This document shows positions 26,912-36,267 of a DNA stretch of 64,000 bases, piece by piece. The notes under the pieces were generated by a model that saw nothing but the letters and a program-made list of their open reading frames with translations, was not told the DNA's origin and did no database searches. The stretch's first letter is position 1. Every line of letters begins with the position of its first letter. Position numbers and translations under genes: made by a program. The stretch spans positions 2,760,501-2,824,500 of the forward strand of contig NC_015976.1 of assembly GCF_000283515.1 (NCBI RefSeq), given 5' to 3'. Source of the stretch: Sphingobium sp. SYK-6. Lineage in GTDB: Bacteria; Pseudomonadota; Alphaproteobacteria; Sphingomonadales; Sphingomonadaceae.

Positions 26912-27309
26912 TTCGACACCGCCGGGGCCAGAAGCGCGAAGCGGGGGATCGCCACCTCAATAATACTGCCGCCCGCCTCGAGCATGATGTAGCTGCCTTC
27001 CATCCAGCCGGTCGGCGTGGTGAGCGGGCAACCGGACACATAATCATAGGAAGCGCCGGGCTGGATCACCGGCTCCTCACCCACGACGCCGCGCCCCTCG
27101 CGCTTGTAGAGGGCCCCGCGTCCGTCCGCGATGGTCCAGCGGCGCGTGAGGAGTTGCACCGGCGAGGCGCGGCCATTCTCGATGCGGATATGATAGGCCC
27201 AGAACCATTTGCCCATGTCCGGCTCCGATTGCTCGGCCAGAAAGGCGACAGACACGCGCACGGTGATGTCGTGCGTCGTCTCTGCATAAGGGAAGAAGGC
27301 GTCCATCAT
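26908..27309 (-). CDS. apaG: ApaG protein
   Basis: 133 residues matching the single-domain ApaG fold: DITVRVSVAFLAEQSEPD, FWAYHIRIENGR, the glycine motif EGRGVVGEEPVIQPG and GWMEGSYIMLEAGG. Its biochemical role is not settled; in enterobacteria it is tied to Co2+/Mg2+ resistance and to Ap4A metabolism. It precedes and overlaps a LysR-type regulator gene, and metZ lies 37 bases upstream in the same direction. Confidence 0.93.
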   Translation of the reverse strand: MMDAFFPYAETTHDITVRVSVAFLAEQSEPDMGKWFWAYHIRIENGRASPVQLLTRRWTIADGRGALYKREGRGVVGEEPVIQPGASYDYVSGCPLTTPTGWMEGSYIMLEAGGSIIEVAIPRFALLAPAVSN

Positions 27310-27346
27310 GCGAGCATCCCATGAGCCGTCCCCGGGCCGACCCTAG

Positions 27347-28552
27347 TCAAAGGCCCACGGCGGTCAATGCCTGATCCAGATCGTCGATGATATCCTGCGG
27401 ATCCTCGAGGCCAACGTTGATGCGCACCATGCCTTCCTCGACCCCCGCCTCGGCGCGGCCGACGGGGCCCATATTGTTATGCGTCGTCGAGGCCGGATGA
27501 CACAGCAAAGTCCGGGAATCCCCGATATTGTTGGAGATGTCCGCCAGCTCAAGGCCATTGAGCATCGCCATCGCCTGCGCGCGATCCTCCAGGATGAAGG
27601 AGAAGATCGGCCCTGCCGCCGTCATCTGGCTCATCGCCAGATCGTGCTGTGGATGCGTCGGAAGGCCCGGATAGAGGATGCGCGGCACCCGCTTCTCCAG
27701 GAAGCGCGCCACTTTCATCGCATTCTCGGACTGGCGATGCGCGCGCAGGTCCAGCGTTTCCAGCCCCTTGAGGACCACCCACGCGTTGAAGGGCGAGCAG
27801 ACGGGCCCCGTGTTCCGCTGGAAAGGCGAGAGCTTGCCGTTGATCCATTCGTCCGTGCCGCAGACAGCGCCCGCCAGCACCCGGCCCTGCCCGTCCATCA
27901 GCTTGGTCGCGCTGTAGGCGACGACATCCGCGCCGAACTCCAGCGGCCGCTGGAGGACCGGCGTCGCAAAGGCATTGTCGACCACCGTGGTAATGCCATG
28001 CGCTCGCGCCAGGCCGCAGACATGCGCCAGATCCACCACGTCCATGGTGGGATTGGCCGGCGTCTCGAAGAAGAAGGCCTTCGTATTGGACTGGATCGCC
28101 TTCTCCCACGCGTCATTGTCGCGCGCATCGACGATACTATGCGTGATGCCGAAGCGATTGAGCACATTGTCCAAAATCCAGCGGCACGAACCGAACGCGG
28201 CACGGCCCGCGACCACATGGTCTCCCGCGCTCAGCATGCAGAGCAGTGCGCTCGTCATCGCCGCCATGCCGGACGCCTGCACCTTGCACGCCTCTGCGCC
28301 TTCCATCAGCGCGATGCGCTCTTCCAGCATCTGCACCGTAGGGTTCTGGAAACGCGAATATTGCATGCCCGACGCTTCCCCGGCGAACCGGGCGGCCACC
28401 GTTTCCGCATCGTCGTAGCAATAACCCGAGGTGAGGAAGATCGCCTCGCTCGTTTCGCCCTGCTCGGATCGCCATGTGCCGCCGCGTACGGCACGGGTCG
28501 CCGCACGCCAGCGACTTGTGAGGGATCGGTCCTGTCCGCTATGCTTCTTCAT
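27347..28552 (-). CDS. metZ: O-succinylhomoserine sulfhydrylase
   Basis: 401 residues of the Cys/Met-metabolism PLP family. MQYSRFQNPTVQMLEERIA binds the phosphate of the neighbouring cofactor, ETPANPTMDVVDL and VVDNAFATPVLQ line the site, and the PLP-lysine is in AYSATKLMDGQGR. It makes homocysteine directly from O-succinylhomoserine and sulfide, bypassing cystathionine. The N-terminus (WRAATRAVRGGTWRSEQGET) and the DGQGR motif separate it from cystathionine synthases. The gene is divergent from a glycosyltransferase gene. Confidence 0.93.
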   Translation of the reverse strand: MKKHSGQDRSLTSRWRAATRAVRGGTWRSEQGETSEAIFLTSGYCYDDAETVAARFAGEASGMQYSRFQNPTVQMLEERIALMEGAEACKVQASGMAAMTSALLCMLSAGDHVVAGRAAFGSCRWILDNVLNRFGITHSIVDARDNDAWEKAIQSNTKAFFFETPANPTMDVVDLAHVCGLARAHGITTVVDNAFATPVLQRPLEFGADVVAYSATKLMDGQGRVLAGAVCGTDEWINGKLSPFQRNTGPVCSPFNAWVVLKGLETLDLRAHRQSENAMKVARFLEKRVPRILYPGLPTHPQHDLAMSQMTAAGPIFSFILEDRAQAMAMLNGLELADISNNIGDSRTLLCHPASTTHNNMGPVGRAEAGVEEGMVRINVGLEDPQDIIDDLDQALTAVGL

Positions 28553-28599
28553 GCGGCCGCTTCTAGCCGCTCACCCCGCGCGGTCAATCCGGCGCAAAC

Positions 28600-29895
28600 A
28601 TGAGAGATGCGGACGCCACCATGACCGCACAGGCCGCCAGACCCTTCATCGCGCCCGGTTGGCGTGATGTCGCCATCGCCGCATGCTTCTTGGCAATTGC
28701 CCTCGCCCTGTTCCTTTTTCGCCTCGGCGACCCGGCGAAGATCAATTTCGACGAAAGCCATTATGTGCCGGCGGCGCGAATCCTGACCGCCTTTTCCGGC
28801 CTGCCCAATCCCGAACATCCGCCGCTCGGCAAGCTGCTGATCGGCGCGGGCATGGCGATGCTCGGCGACAATCCGCTGGGCTGGCGAATCATGAGCGCGC
28901 TGTTCGGCGCGGCACTGGTCGGGGCCGGAGTGATGGCCGCGCGCTGGCTGCTCGGCACCCGGCCGGCAGCGGTGATGACCGGCTCGCTGCTGCTGCTCAG
29001 CCCCATGCTGTTCGTGCAAGCCCGCATCGCCATGCTGGACATCTTCATGGCGAGTTTTCTCATGCTCGCCTTCTGGATGCTGGCGGCGGCGGGCCGCACC
29101 GGCTTTCGCGACCGCTGGCGACTGGTGCTGGCAGGTATTTTCCTCGGCCTCGCCACTGCCTGCAAATGGACGGCGATCCCGCTCGTCGGCGTCGCCCTGC
29201 TGCTCTGGCTCGCGGTGCGCCCACGTCTCGGCACCCCCCGCTCGCTCGCAGCAAGGCCCGTCTCCCTGCTGGAGGGATTGTTCTGGCTCGGCCCGTTCGC
29301 CGTGCTCATCTATCTTGCGACTTTCCTCCCGCTCGGCTGGCTCGAGACGGACGCGGTGCCGCCATGGCGGATCGTCCACCAGCAATTCGAGATGCTTCGC
29401 TTGCAGAGCGCGCCGATGGCTTCGCACGGCTATCAGAGCCAATGGTGGCAATGGGTGCTGAGCATCCGGCCGATCTGGTATTTCTACGAGCCGGTCGACG
29501 GTATCCAGCGCGGCGTGCTGCTGATTGGCAATCCCGCGATCAGCTGGGGCGGCCTCGTGGCCCTGATCGCATGCCTGTACGCGGGGCTGAGGCAAGGGGC
29601 ATGGCCCCTGTTGATCGTGGTACTGCTCTGGGCTGCCTCGCTCGGCTTCTTCATCGTCATCCCCAAGCCCGTGATGTTCTATTATCATTATTTCCCGGCC
29701 TCGCTGCTGCTCTGCTTCGCAACTGCCGGCGCGCTCGACCACTGGTTCTGGCAGCGCGGGAACAGGCTGGCGCCGGCCCTGTGCATCGGCTTCGCCGCGT
29801 TGCTGTTCGCCGAATTCAATCCGATCATTTCCGCCGCGCCGCTGAGCGACCCGCAGGATTTCAATCGCTGGATGTGGCTGGACAGCTGGCGATAG
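28600..29895 (+). CDS. PMT-family membrane glycosyltransferase
   Basis: 431 residues with roughly ten membrane helices. The early catalytic loop INFDESHYVPAARIL (acidic pair after TM1), followed by NPEHPPLGKLLIGAGMA, is that of dolichyl-phosphate-mannose-protein mannosyltransferases and their phospholipid-carrier-dependent relatives. It would move a sugar from a polyprenyl-phosphate donor to a protein or lipid at the periplasmic face of the inner membrane. ATG 28621 is an alternative start. The acceptor is unknown. Confidence 0.85.
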   Translation: MRDADATMTAQAARPFIAPGWRDVAIAACFLAIALALFLFRLGDPAKINFDESHYVPAARILTAFSGLPNPEHPPLGKLLIGAGMAMLGDNPLGWRIMSALFGAALVGAGVMAARWLLGTRPAAVMTGSLLLLSPMLFVQARIAMLDIFMASFLMLAFWMLAAAGRTGFRDRWRLVLAGIFLGLATACKWTAIPLVGVALLLWLAVRPRLGTPRSLAARPVSLLEGLFWLGPFAVLIYLATFLPLGWLETDAVPPWRIVHQQFEMLRLQSAPMASHGYQSQWWQWVLSIRPIWYFYEPVDGIQRGVLLIGNPAISWGGLVALIACLYAGLRQGAWPLLIVVLLWAASLGFFIVIPKPVMFYYHYFPASLLLCFATAGALDHWFWQRGNRLAPALCIGFAALLFAEFNPIISAAPLSDPQDFNRWMWLDSWR

Positions 29896-29940
29896 AGCGA
29901 TCGGAGATATCGGCTGTGTCAGTCGCTCCCCCACAAGCCT

Positions 29941-30915
29941 TCACATCGGCGGCGGCGTCTGCCCCGCGAGCACCGTGGCGGCTTGGCTCATGTCCAGATT
30001 GCCGCCGGAGAGGATGACGGCGACTTTCCGGCCCTGCATCGCTTCCCGCTCCTGCATCAGCGCGGCCATGGCGGCGGCGCCGGCGCCTTCGGCGAGATTA
30101 TGCGTATCCTGCCAGAGCACGCGAATCGCCTCGGCGATCTCGTCATCGTCGACCGCGACGAAGCGCTCGGCGCGCGACGTCAGATAATCCAGCGCGGCCT
30201 GAACCGGCGTGCACACCGCGATGCCGTCCGCGAAGGTGTGCGCCGTCTCGGTGCCGATCAGGCGCCCCTGCTCGAAGCTCTGCTTGGCGCCGTCCACTGC
30301 CGAGGAGACGACGCCGACGACCTTCGTCGCCAGCCCCAGCGCATCGCGCGCGGCAATGGTGCCGCACAGACCCGAGCCGCAGCCGACCGGAACATAGACC
30401 GTATCGAGATCCGGCACGGCGGCCAGCAGTTCCAGCCCGTAGCTCGCGACACCGCGCACAAGCTGCTCGTGAAAGGCCGGTACCATGAACAGGCCATATT
30501 GCGCGGCCCGGGCCATCGCTTCCGCCTTCGCCTCGTCAAATGTCGCGCCATGCTCGATCAGATCGGCGCCGAACGCGCGCATGGCGGCATTCTTCTCACG
30601 GGCATTGCCGAACGGCACGACGATCGTCGCCGAAAGGCCCGCCGCCCGCGCCGCGCGCACCTGCGCCTGTCCGTGATTGCCGCGCGTGGCAGTGATGATG
30701 CCCTTCACCTCCGGATGGGTGCGCCGCAGCCAGTCCATGTAAGTGATCGCGCCGCGCGCCTTGAAAGCGCCGGTGGGCGTGTGATTCTCATGCTTTACCC
30801 AGACCTCGCAGCCCAGCCGCCGGGCCAGCAGGGGCCACGCGAACTGCGCGGTGGGTGCCATCTGCGCATGGACGAGCGCAGCGGCATCGCGCAGCGAGGC
30901 GAGCGAGACGTCCAT
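29941..30915 (-). CDS. Threonine dehydratase (PLP type II fold)
   Basis: 324 residues. The PLP lysine is Lys52 in HTPTGAFKARGAI; TRGNHGQAQ is the substrate loop and VGCGSGLCG binds the cofactor phosphate. The C-terminal SGGNLDM is usual. No ACT regulatory domain is present, so this is the catabolic or simple biosynthetic type (threonine to 2-oxobutanoate and ammonia). Serine dehydratase/racemase activity cannot be excluded. It follows leuB after two bases on the same strand, linking it to branched-chain amino acid synthesis. Confidence 0.88.
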   Translation of the reverse strand: MDVSLASLRDAAALVHAQMAPTAQFAWPLLARRLGCEVWVKHENHTPTGAFKARGAITYMDWLRRTHPEVKGIITATRGNHGQAQVRAARAAGLSATIVVPFGNAREKNAAMRAFGADLIEHGATFDEAKAEAMARAAQYGLFMVPAFHEQLVRGVASYGLELLAAVPDLDTVYVPVGCGSGLCGTIAARDALGLATKVVGVVSSAVDGAKQSFEQGRLIGTETAHTFADGIAVCTPVQAALDYLTSRAERFVAVDDDEIAEAIRVLWQDTHNLAEGAGAAAMAALMQEREAMQGRKVAVILSGGNLDMSQAATVLAGQTPPPM

Positions 30916-30917
30916 GC

Positions 30918-31961
30918 CTAGAGCGCGGCCAGAACCGCGTCACCCATGGCGCTGGTCGACATGGTGCCGCCGAGATCGGCCGTGCGTGCGCCGCTCGCCA
31001 GCGCCTTGCCGACGGCAGCCTCGATCCGATCCGCAGCCTCGGACTGCCCCAGCGAGAAGCGCAGCATCATCGCGGCCGACAGGATCGTCGCGAGCGGATT
31101 GGCCTTGCCCTGCCCGGCGATATCCGGCGCGGACCCATGGATGGGCTCGTAAAGTCCCTTGCCGTTCGCATCGAGCGAAGCGGAGGCCAGCATGCCGATG
31201 GACCCCACGCACATGCTCGCCTGATCGGACAGTATGTCGCCGAACAGATTGCCGGTCACGATCACGTCGAACTGACCCGGATTGCGCACGAGCTGCATCG
31301 CGGCATTGTCCACATACATGTGGCTGAGCGCCACATCGGTATATTCGGTCGCCACCTCGATGACGATGTCGCGCCAGAGCTGGCTCGTTTCCAGCACATT
31401 GGCCTTGTCCACCGAGCAGAGCAGGCCGCGCCGGGCTCGTGCCGCCCGGAACGCGCTGTGCGCGATGCGGCGGACCTCGGCCTCGTTATAGGACATGATG
31501 TCATAGCCTTCGCGCAGCCCATCCTCGGTGCGGCGCATGCCTTTCTCGCCGAAATAGACGTCGCCGTTCAGCTCGCGCACGATCAGCAGATCGATCGCCT
31601 CGGCGACTTCCCGGCGGAGGGTTGAAGCATCGGCCAGCTCGGGGAACATCTTCGCCGGGCGCAGGTTCGAGAACAGGTTCAGCTCCTTGCGCAGGCCCAA
31701 GATCGCCTGCTCCGGGCGCAGGGAACGCTCCAGCGCGTCGCAGCGCGGATCGCCCACGGCGCCGAACAGGATGGCATCGGCCCGACGCGCCAGCGAAAGC
31801 GTCTCGGGCGGCAGGGGATGCCCATATTCGTGATAGCCCGCGCCGCCGACCAGCGCGTCCTCATAAGCAAGCCCGGGAATCGCCAGCGCATCGAGCACGC
31901 GCTTTGCCTCCGCCACGACTTCGGGGCCAATGCCGTCTCCGGGAAGCAGCGCGATCAACAT
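30918..31961 (-). CDS. leuB: 3-Isopropylmalate dehydrogenase
   Basis: 347 residues starting [19 protein letters not shown] at 31961, preceded by AAGGTGAG; the open frame upstream is not family-like. Motifs include [19 protein letters not shown], the catalytic Lys/Asp regions [15 protein letters not shown] and [14 protein letters not shown], and the NAD-site [17 protein letters not shown]. It oxidises and decarboxylates 3-isopropylmalate in leucine synthesis. A threonine dehydratase gene follows within two bases. Confidence 0.95.
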   Translation of the reverse strand: MLIALLPGDGIGPEVVAEAKRVLDALAIPGLAYEDALVGGAGYHEYGHPLPPETLSLARRADAILFGAVGDPRCDALERSLRPEQAILGLRKELNLFSNLRPAKMFPELADASTLRREVAEAIDLLIVRELNGDVYFGEKGMRRTEDGLREGYDIMSYNEAEVRRIAHSAFRAARARRGLLCSVDKANVLETSQLWRDIVIEVATEYTDVALSHMYVDNAAMQLVRNPGQFDVIVTGNLFGDILSDQASMCVGSIGMLASASLDANGKGLYEPIHGSAPDIAGQGKANPLATILSAAMMLRFSLGQSEAADRIEAAVGKALASGARTADLGGTMSTSAMGDAVLAAL

Positions 31962-32028
31962 GGAACTCACCTTTCTTGTGCCCCGCACGCGCGGGAATGG
32001 GGAAGGGCCATAATGGCGGCGAACGCTC

Positions 32029-32763
32029 TCACGCAACCGCTCTTTTGAGCCGTTCGATCAGGCGTTCGCGCGCGGCGAGCACGTCCTGCCGGCGCGGATC
32101 GAAAAGATTCTGGAGGAGGAAATGGCCGGTGAGCGAGAAGCCGGCGAAGATTTCCGGCCAGCCGGCCTCGCCGCCCTGGGTGAGGAAAGCTGGCAAGGGC
32201 AGCAACCGCTCCTGCCGCCCGCCTGCCCCTTCCTCGGTCACCGCCCGGCCGGTGCGCGGGCTGATCCAGACGAGCCCCTCGCGCGCGCCGGTGACGGCAC
32301 ATTCCGCCAGATCGAGCCCGAAGCCGAGTTCAGCGAGCAGCAATTGCTCGTAGCGCACCAGCGCCACGGCCCAGCCGCGCGCGGCCGGGGCGGCTTCCAC
32401 GGCGTCCAGAACGGCGCCGAGCCCGCTCCAGAGCGAGGGATAAGGCTGATGCTCGGGCAATGTCGCGGCCGTGAGCGCGCAAGCCCAGTCAATGGCCGCC
32501 GCCGGCAAGGGCTCTGCAAGCAGCGGACCGCGGCTGCGCTCCAGCTCGACCGAGAGGCCTGCGAGCTGCTCCGCCGTCCGGGCGCGGAAGAGGCCGCGCA
32601 CGACATTGCCGGGAATCAACACCGGCCGCATCCGGCTCGATCGTCCGCCCTGCACATAGCCGGCCAGGAGCCCTGCCTCCTCCGTCAGCGCGCGCACGAT
32701 GGCGCCGTGCTCGCCATGCGGCCGGACCGCGCAGATGATGGCCGTAGCGGCAAGGCTGGTCAT
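32029..32763 (-). CDS. recO: DNA repair protein RecO
   Basis: 244 residues: an N-terminal OB-fold ([20 protein letters not shown], then [16 protein letters not shown]) and the helical C-terminal domain ([20 protein letters not shown]). RecO works with RecF and RecR to load RecA on gapped DNA. The zinc-cysteine motif of some homologues is absent, as in other alphaproteobacteria. It lies 67 bases upstream of leuB on the same strand and is divergent from the FKBP gene. Confidence 0.92.
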   Translation of the reverse strand: MTSLAATAIICAVRPHGEHGAIVRALTEEAGLLAGYVQGGRSSRMRPVLIPGNVVRGLFRARTAEQLAGLSVELERSRGPLLAEPLPAAAIDWACALTAATLPEHQPYPSLWSGLGAVLDAVEAAPAARGWAVALVRYEQLLLAELGFGLDLAECAVTGAREGLVWISPRTGRAVTEEGAGGRQERLLPLPAFLTQGGEAGWPEIFAGFSLTGHFLLQNLFDPRRQDVLAARERLIERLKRAVA

Positions 32764-32868
32764 CGCTCTTCCTTACCCGGCCTTCGCGCGATCGCGAAGA
32801 GCACGACGATTGACCGGCACGCGCTTTCCCGCGATGGCGGCGGCAACTGGCAATGAAAGGAACGGCAG

Positions 32869-33369
32869 GTGCAGCGAATCATGCGTTGGGGCGTCGCGGG
32901 AGTAGCGGCCGTGACTCTGGGCGCCCTCGCCTTCGCGCAGGACGAGCCCAGCGCACCCGACGTCGCGCAAAGCGCGCAGTGGCACAATCAGCAGGCGCTC
33001 GCTCTGGCGAAGCTGCGCTGGCAGGATGGCTGGCGAGTACTGCCCGGCGGACTGCGCTGGCGACCCGTCAGTGGCGACGGCTCGGGAGTTCATCCGACTG
33101 TCGAGGATGCGGTGACGCTCCATTATGAGGGCCGCCTCGTCGACGGCACGGTGTTCGACAGCAGCTACGCGCGCGGCGAACCGGCCACCTTCCCGCTCGG
33201 CCGGCTCATCAAGGCCTGGCAGATGGCGGTGCCGCAGATGGGCGTGGGCGACACGATCGAGATCGCGGTGCCGGCAGAGCTGGGCTATGGCCCCCGCGGC
33301 AAGGGCCCGATACCGGGCGGCGCGACCATGTTCTTCAAGATCGAGCTGCTCGGCATCGAGGGCCGGTAA
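32869..33369 (+). CDS. FKBP-type peptidyl-prolyl isomerase, exported
   Basis: 166 residues from GTG 32869 (AAAGGAA ten bases upstream; ATG 32881 is the alternative). A Sec signal (RWGVAGVAAVTLGALAFAQD) is followed by an FKBP domain: VTLHYEGRLVDGTVFDSSYA, PLGRLIKAWQMAVPQMGVGD, PAELGYGPRGKGPIPGGATM and FKIELLGIE. It would help proline isomerisation in periplasmic proteins. Confidence 0.92.
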   Translation: MQRIMRWGVAGVAAVTLGALAFAQDEPSAPDVAQSAQWHNQQALALAKLRWQDGWRVLPGGLRWRPVSGDGSGVHPTVEDAVTLHYEGRLVDGTVFDSSYARGEPATFPLGRLIKAWQMAVPQMGVGDTIEIAVPAELGYGPRGKGPIPGGATMFFKIELLGIEGR

Positions 33370-33388
33370 AAGGCGCTTTCGCCCGGCG

Positions 33389-34135
33389 TCAGGCTGCCGC
33401 GATGATCGGCGCGAACTTCGCGACCGAGAGGCTGGCGCCGCCGACCAGCGCGCCGTCGACATTGTCGAGATGAAGGATATCGGCCGCATTGTCGCCCGAG
33501 ACCGAGCCGCCATAGAGAATGCGCATCGCCTGCCCGTCCGCGCCCAGCGCTTCCACCAGAGCGGCACGAAGCGCGCCATGCATGGCGGCGACCTGCGCGG
33601 GGGTGGCGACCTTGCCTGTGCCGATCGCCCAGACTGGCTCATAGGCGATGGTCAGCCAGCCCGAACCCGCGCCTTCCGGCAAGGATGCCAGCAGCTGATC
33701 GACCACCCAGCCATGGGCGGCCTCGTCGCCCTGCTCGCGCGTATCGAGCGTCTCGCCCACGCAAAGCACCACTTCGAGCCCGTGCTGGCTGGCGCGCGCG
33801 GCCTTGGCGGCGACATCCGCATTGGTCTCATGCTGATAAGTGCGCCGTTCGCTGTGGCCGACGAGCGTGCCGCCCGCACCGGCACCCAACAGCATGGGTG
33901 CGGAGATGCATCCCGTGAACGCGCCCGCTTCCTCATGATGGCAATCCTGCCCGCCGACAAGGACGGTCCCGGCGAGCGGCGCGGCGGCGGAAATGAGCGT
34001 CGCGGGCAGAAACAGCGCCACGTCGATATCCGGACGCCCCGCAGCCAGCTCCGCAATGGCCGAAACCTCGCCGAGCTGCGCCTTCAGCCCGTTCATCTTC
34101 CAGTTTCCCGCGATCAGCTTGCGCCTGCCGGTCAT
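33389..34135 (-). CDS. tpiA: Triose-phosphate isomerase
   Basis: 248 residues from ATG 34135 (MTGRRKLIAGNWKMNG). Catalytic Lys is in GNWKMNG, His in VGHSERR and Glu in AYEPVWAIGTG; the phosphate loop is ILYGGSVSGDNA. It interconverts dihydroxyacetone phosphate and glyceraldehyde 3-phosphate in glycolysis. The open frame extends upstream, but the family starts at this Met. It is divergent from the PpiD-like gene. Confidence 0.96.
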   Translation of the reverse strand: MTGRRKLIAGNWKMNGLKAQLGEVSAIAELAAGRPDIDVALFLPATLISAAAPLAGTVLVGGQDCHHEEAGAFTGCISAPMLLGAGAGGTLVGHSERRTYQHETNADVAAKAARASQHGLEVVLCVGETLDTREQGDEAAHGWVVDQLLASLPEGAGSGWLTIAYEPVWAIGTGKVATPAQVAAMHGALRAALVEALGADGQAMRILYGGSVSGDNAADILHLDNVDGALVGGASLSVAKFAPIIAAA

Positions 34136-34305
34136 CGTCCGAACTCTCCTCTCGCTGTCCAGTCTTCCACGATACAGTCGGTCCGGATGGACGGCGCGGG
34201 CGGCTTTGTCCAGTGCTTCCACCCGCATTGCCCGCTTGATGCCGCTGGTGCGCGGCCCTAAAGCGACCGGACCTTTCCTTCCCGCCAGCTCCTGGACCCT
34301 ACGAC

Positions 34306-36258
34306 ATGAATTTCTTCCGGCGCATCCTCAAGTCCAAGTTCGGCGGGGTTTTCGCGGCCGTGTTCCTTGGCCTGATCGCGCTCGCCTTCGTCTCGGGGGA
34401 CCTCACCTCGGGCGGCATGAACCTGTTCGGCCCCTCCTCCGCCGAGGTGGCGAAGATCGGCGGACGGACCATCACCGTCAACGACGTGCAGACCCGCACG
34501 CAGATGGTGTTCGAGCGGATGCGCAACGAAAACCCGGCTCTCACCATGGACCAGTTCCTTGCCGAAGGCGGGCTGCGCAACGTGGCGAGCGAGATGATCG
34601 CGATGCAATCGCTCATCGCTTATGGCGAGAAGCACGGAATGCAGATCAGCAAGGCGCTGATCGACGCCGAGATCGCATCCAATCCCGCCTTCGTGGACGC
34701 GACCGGCAATTTCAGCGAGACCGTGTTCCGCCAGATGCTGGCCCAGCAAGGCATTGCCGAGAAGGATCTGCGCGAGGACATCATCGCCAGCATCGTCCAG
34801 CGGCAGATGCTGGCGCCGGTGAGTGCCGGCGCGCGGACGCCCGCCAGCATGGTCCCGCCCTATGCGGCAATGTTGATCGAGGAACGCAGCGGCGAGATGA
34901 TCTCCATTCCTTCCGCCGCGTTCGCACCCTCGACGCCGCCAGGCGATGCCGAGCTGCAGGCTTATTACCGCAGCAATCCCGGCCAGTTCACCGTGCCCGA
35001 ACAGCGCAAGCTGCGCTATGCGACAGTGAACCTCTCGCGTTTCGAGGCCCAGGCCGCCCCGACGGAGGAAGAGCTTGCGCAGGCCTACAAGGCACGGTCG
35101 CAGGAATTTCAGGCGCGGCAGACGCGCGACGTGAGCCAGCTCATTCTCGCCACCGAGAACGCGGCCCGCGACGCCGCCGCCAAGGCCAAGGCCGGAACCC
35201 CGCTCGCCGATGTGGCGCGCGGCCTCGGCCTCGCCGCCACGCGGATGGACGGGCAGGACGAGAAGGCGCTTGCCAGCCAGACGACGCCGGAGATCGCCAA
35301 AGCCGTCTATGCTGCCGCGAAGGACGCCGTGATCGGCCCGGTGCGCTCACCGCTCGGCTGGGCGGTGGTGCGGGTGGAGGACGTGCGCGCCGTGCCGGGC
35401 AAGACGCTCGATCAGGCCCGCCCTGAGCTTACGGCCGAGATCCGCAAGTCCAAGGAACAGCAGCTTTTCAGTGCCTTCCTGAACGATATCGACGGCAAGA
35501 TCGGCGAAGGCCTCAGCTTCGCCGAACTGGCCAAGGCGCACAACCTGACGATGGTCGAGACCCCGCTTGTTCTCAAGGACGGTACGGCGCTGCGCGATCC
35601 GGCCTTCAAGGCCGACGCGACGCTTGCCGCACTGCTCGACCAGGGCTTCTCCATGTCGGCCGACGATGATGCGCAGGTCGTCTCGGTAAAGCCCGACGAG
35701 GAAGCGGCCATTCTCGCGGTCGAGGACGTGGTGGCGGAGGGCCCGCCGCCGTTCAACGAAGTGAAGTCCGCCGTGCAGGTCGCATGGGGTCTTTCCAAGG
35801 GCGCGGAGCGCGCGCGTCAGCTCGCCACGCAGCTCGCGGCGGAGCTGGGCAAGGGCGCTGACCCGGCCGCTGTGCTCGCCAAACTCGGCCTCGCGCAGCA
35901 GGCGGAACGCCAGACACTCTCGGTGCGCCGCGCCGACATCAACAATCGTGAAGACGGCCGCATTCCGCCGCCACTTGAAGCCCTGTTCACCATCAAGGTC
36001 GGCGCAACGCGCCTGCTGCCGCTGGAGAACAACCAGGGCTTCTCGGTCGTGCGCCTGGACAAGATCACCCCGAACGATCCCTCACAGGTGCCGCAGCTGC
36101 TGGCTTCGACCCGCGCCGGGCTCAGCAATGTGCTGGGTGGCGAATATGCTCGCCAGTTCATGGTCGCCGTCCAGAAGGAACTGGGCGTCCAGCGAAACGA
36201 ATCCGCGCTGGCGGCAGTCGAGAAAGCCTTGCGCAGCGCGAATGGCGGCGGCGAATAG
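34306..36258 (+). CDS. PpiD-like membrane-anchored periplasmic folding factor
   Basis: 650 residues. An N-terminal cytoplasmic/membrane segment (FFRRILKSKFGGVFAAVFLG, then LIALAFVSGD) is followed by a SurA_N-like chaperone region (VAKIGGRTITVNDVQTRTQM) and a parvulin-type isomerase domain around residues 270-370 (ARQTRDVSQLILATENAARD, SPLGWAVVRVEDV). PpiD anchors to the inner membrane near the Sec exit and assists new envelope proteins. trpE starts ten bases after its stop, an arrangement often seen in sphingomonads. Confidence 0.9.
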   Translation: MNFFRRILKSKFGGVFAAVFLGLIALAFVSGDLTSGGMNLFGPSSAEVAKIGGRTITVNDVQTRTQMVFERMRNENPALTMDQFLAEGGLRNVASEMIAMQSLIAYGEKHGMQISKALIDAEIASNPAFVDATGNFSETVFRQMLAQQGIAEKDLREDIIASIVQRQMLAPVSAGARTPASMVPPYAAMLIEERSGEMISIPSAAFAPSTPPGDAELQAYYRSNPGQFTVPEQRKLRYATVNLSRFEAQAAPTEEELAQAYKARSQEFQARQTRDVSQLILATENAARDAAAKAKAGTPLADVARGLGLAATRMDGQDEKALASQTTPEIAKAVYAAAKDAVIGPVRSPLGWAVVRVEDVRAVPGKTLDQARPELTAEIRKSKEQQLFSAFLNDIDGKIGEGLSFAELAKAHNLTMVETPLVLKDGTALRDPAFKADATLAALLDQGFSMSADDDAQVVSVKPDEEAAILAVEDVVAEGPPPFNEVKSAVQVAWGLSKGAERARQLATQLAAELGKGADPAAVLAKLGLAQQAERQTLSVRRADINNREDGRIPPPLEALFTIKVGATRLLPLENNQGFSVVRLDKITPNDPSQVPQLLASTRAGLSNVLGGEYARQFMVAVQKELGVQRNESALAAVEKALRSANGGGE

Positions 36259-36267
36259 GATCGGCGC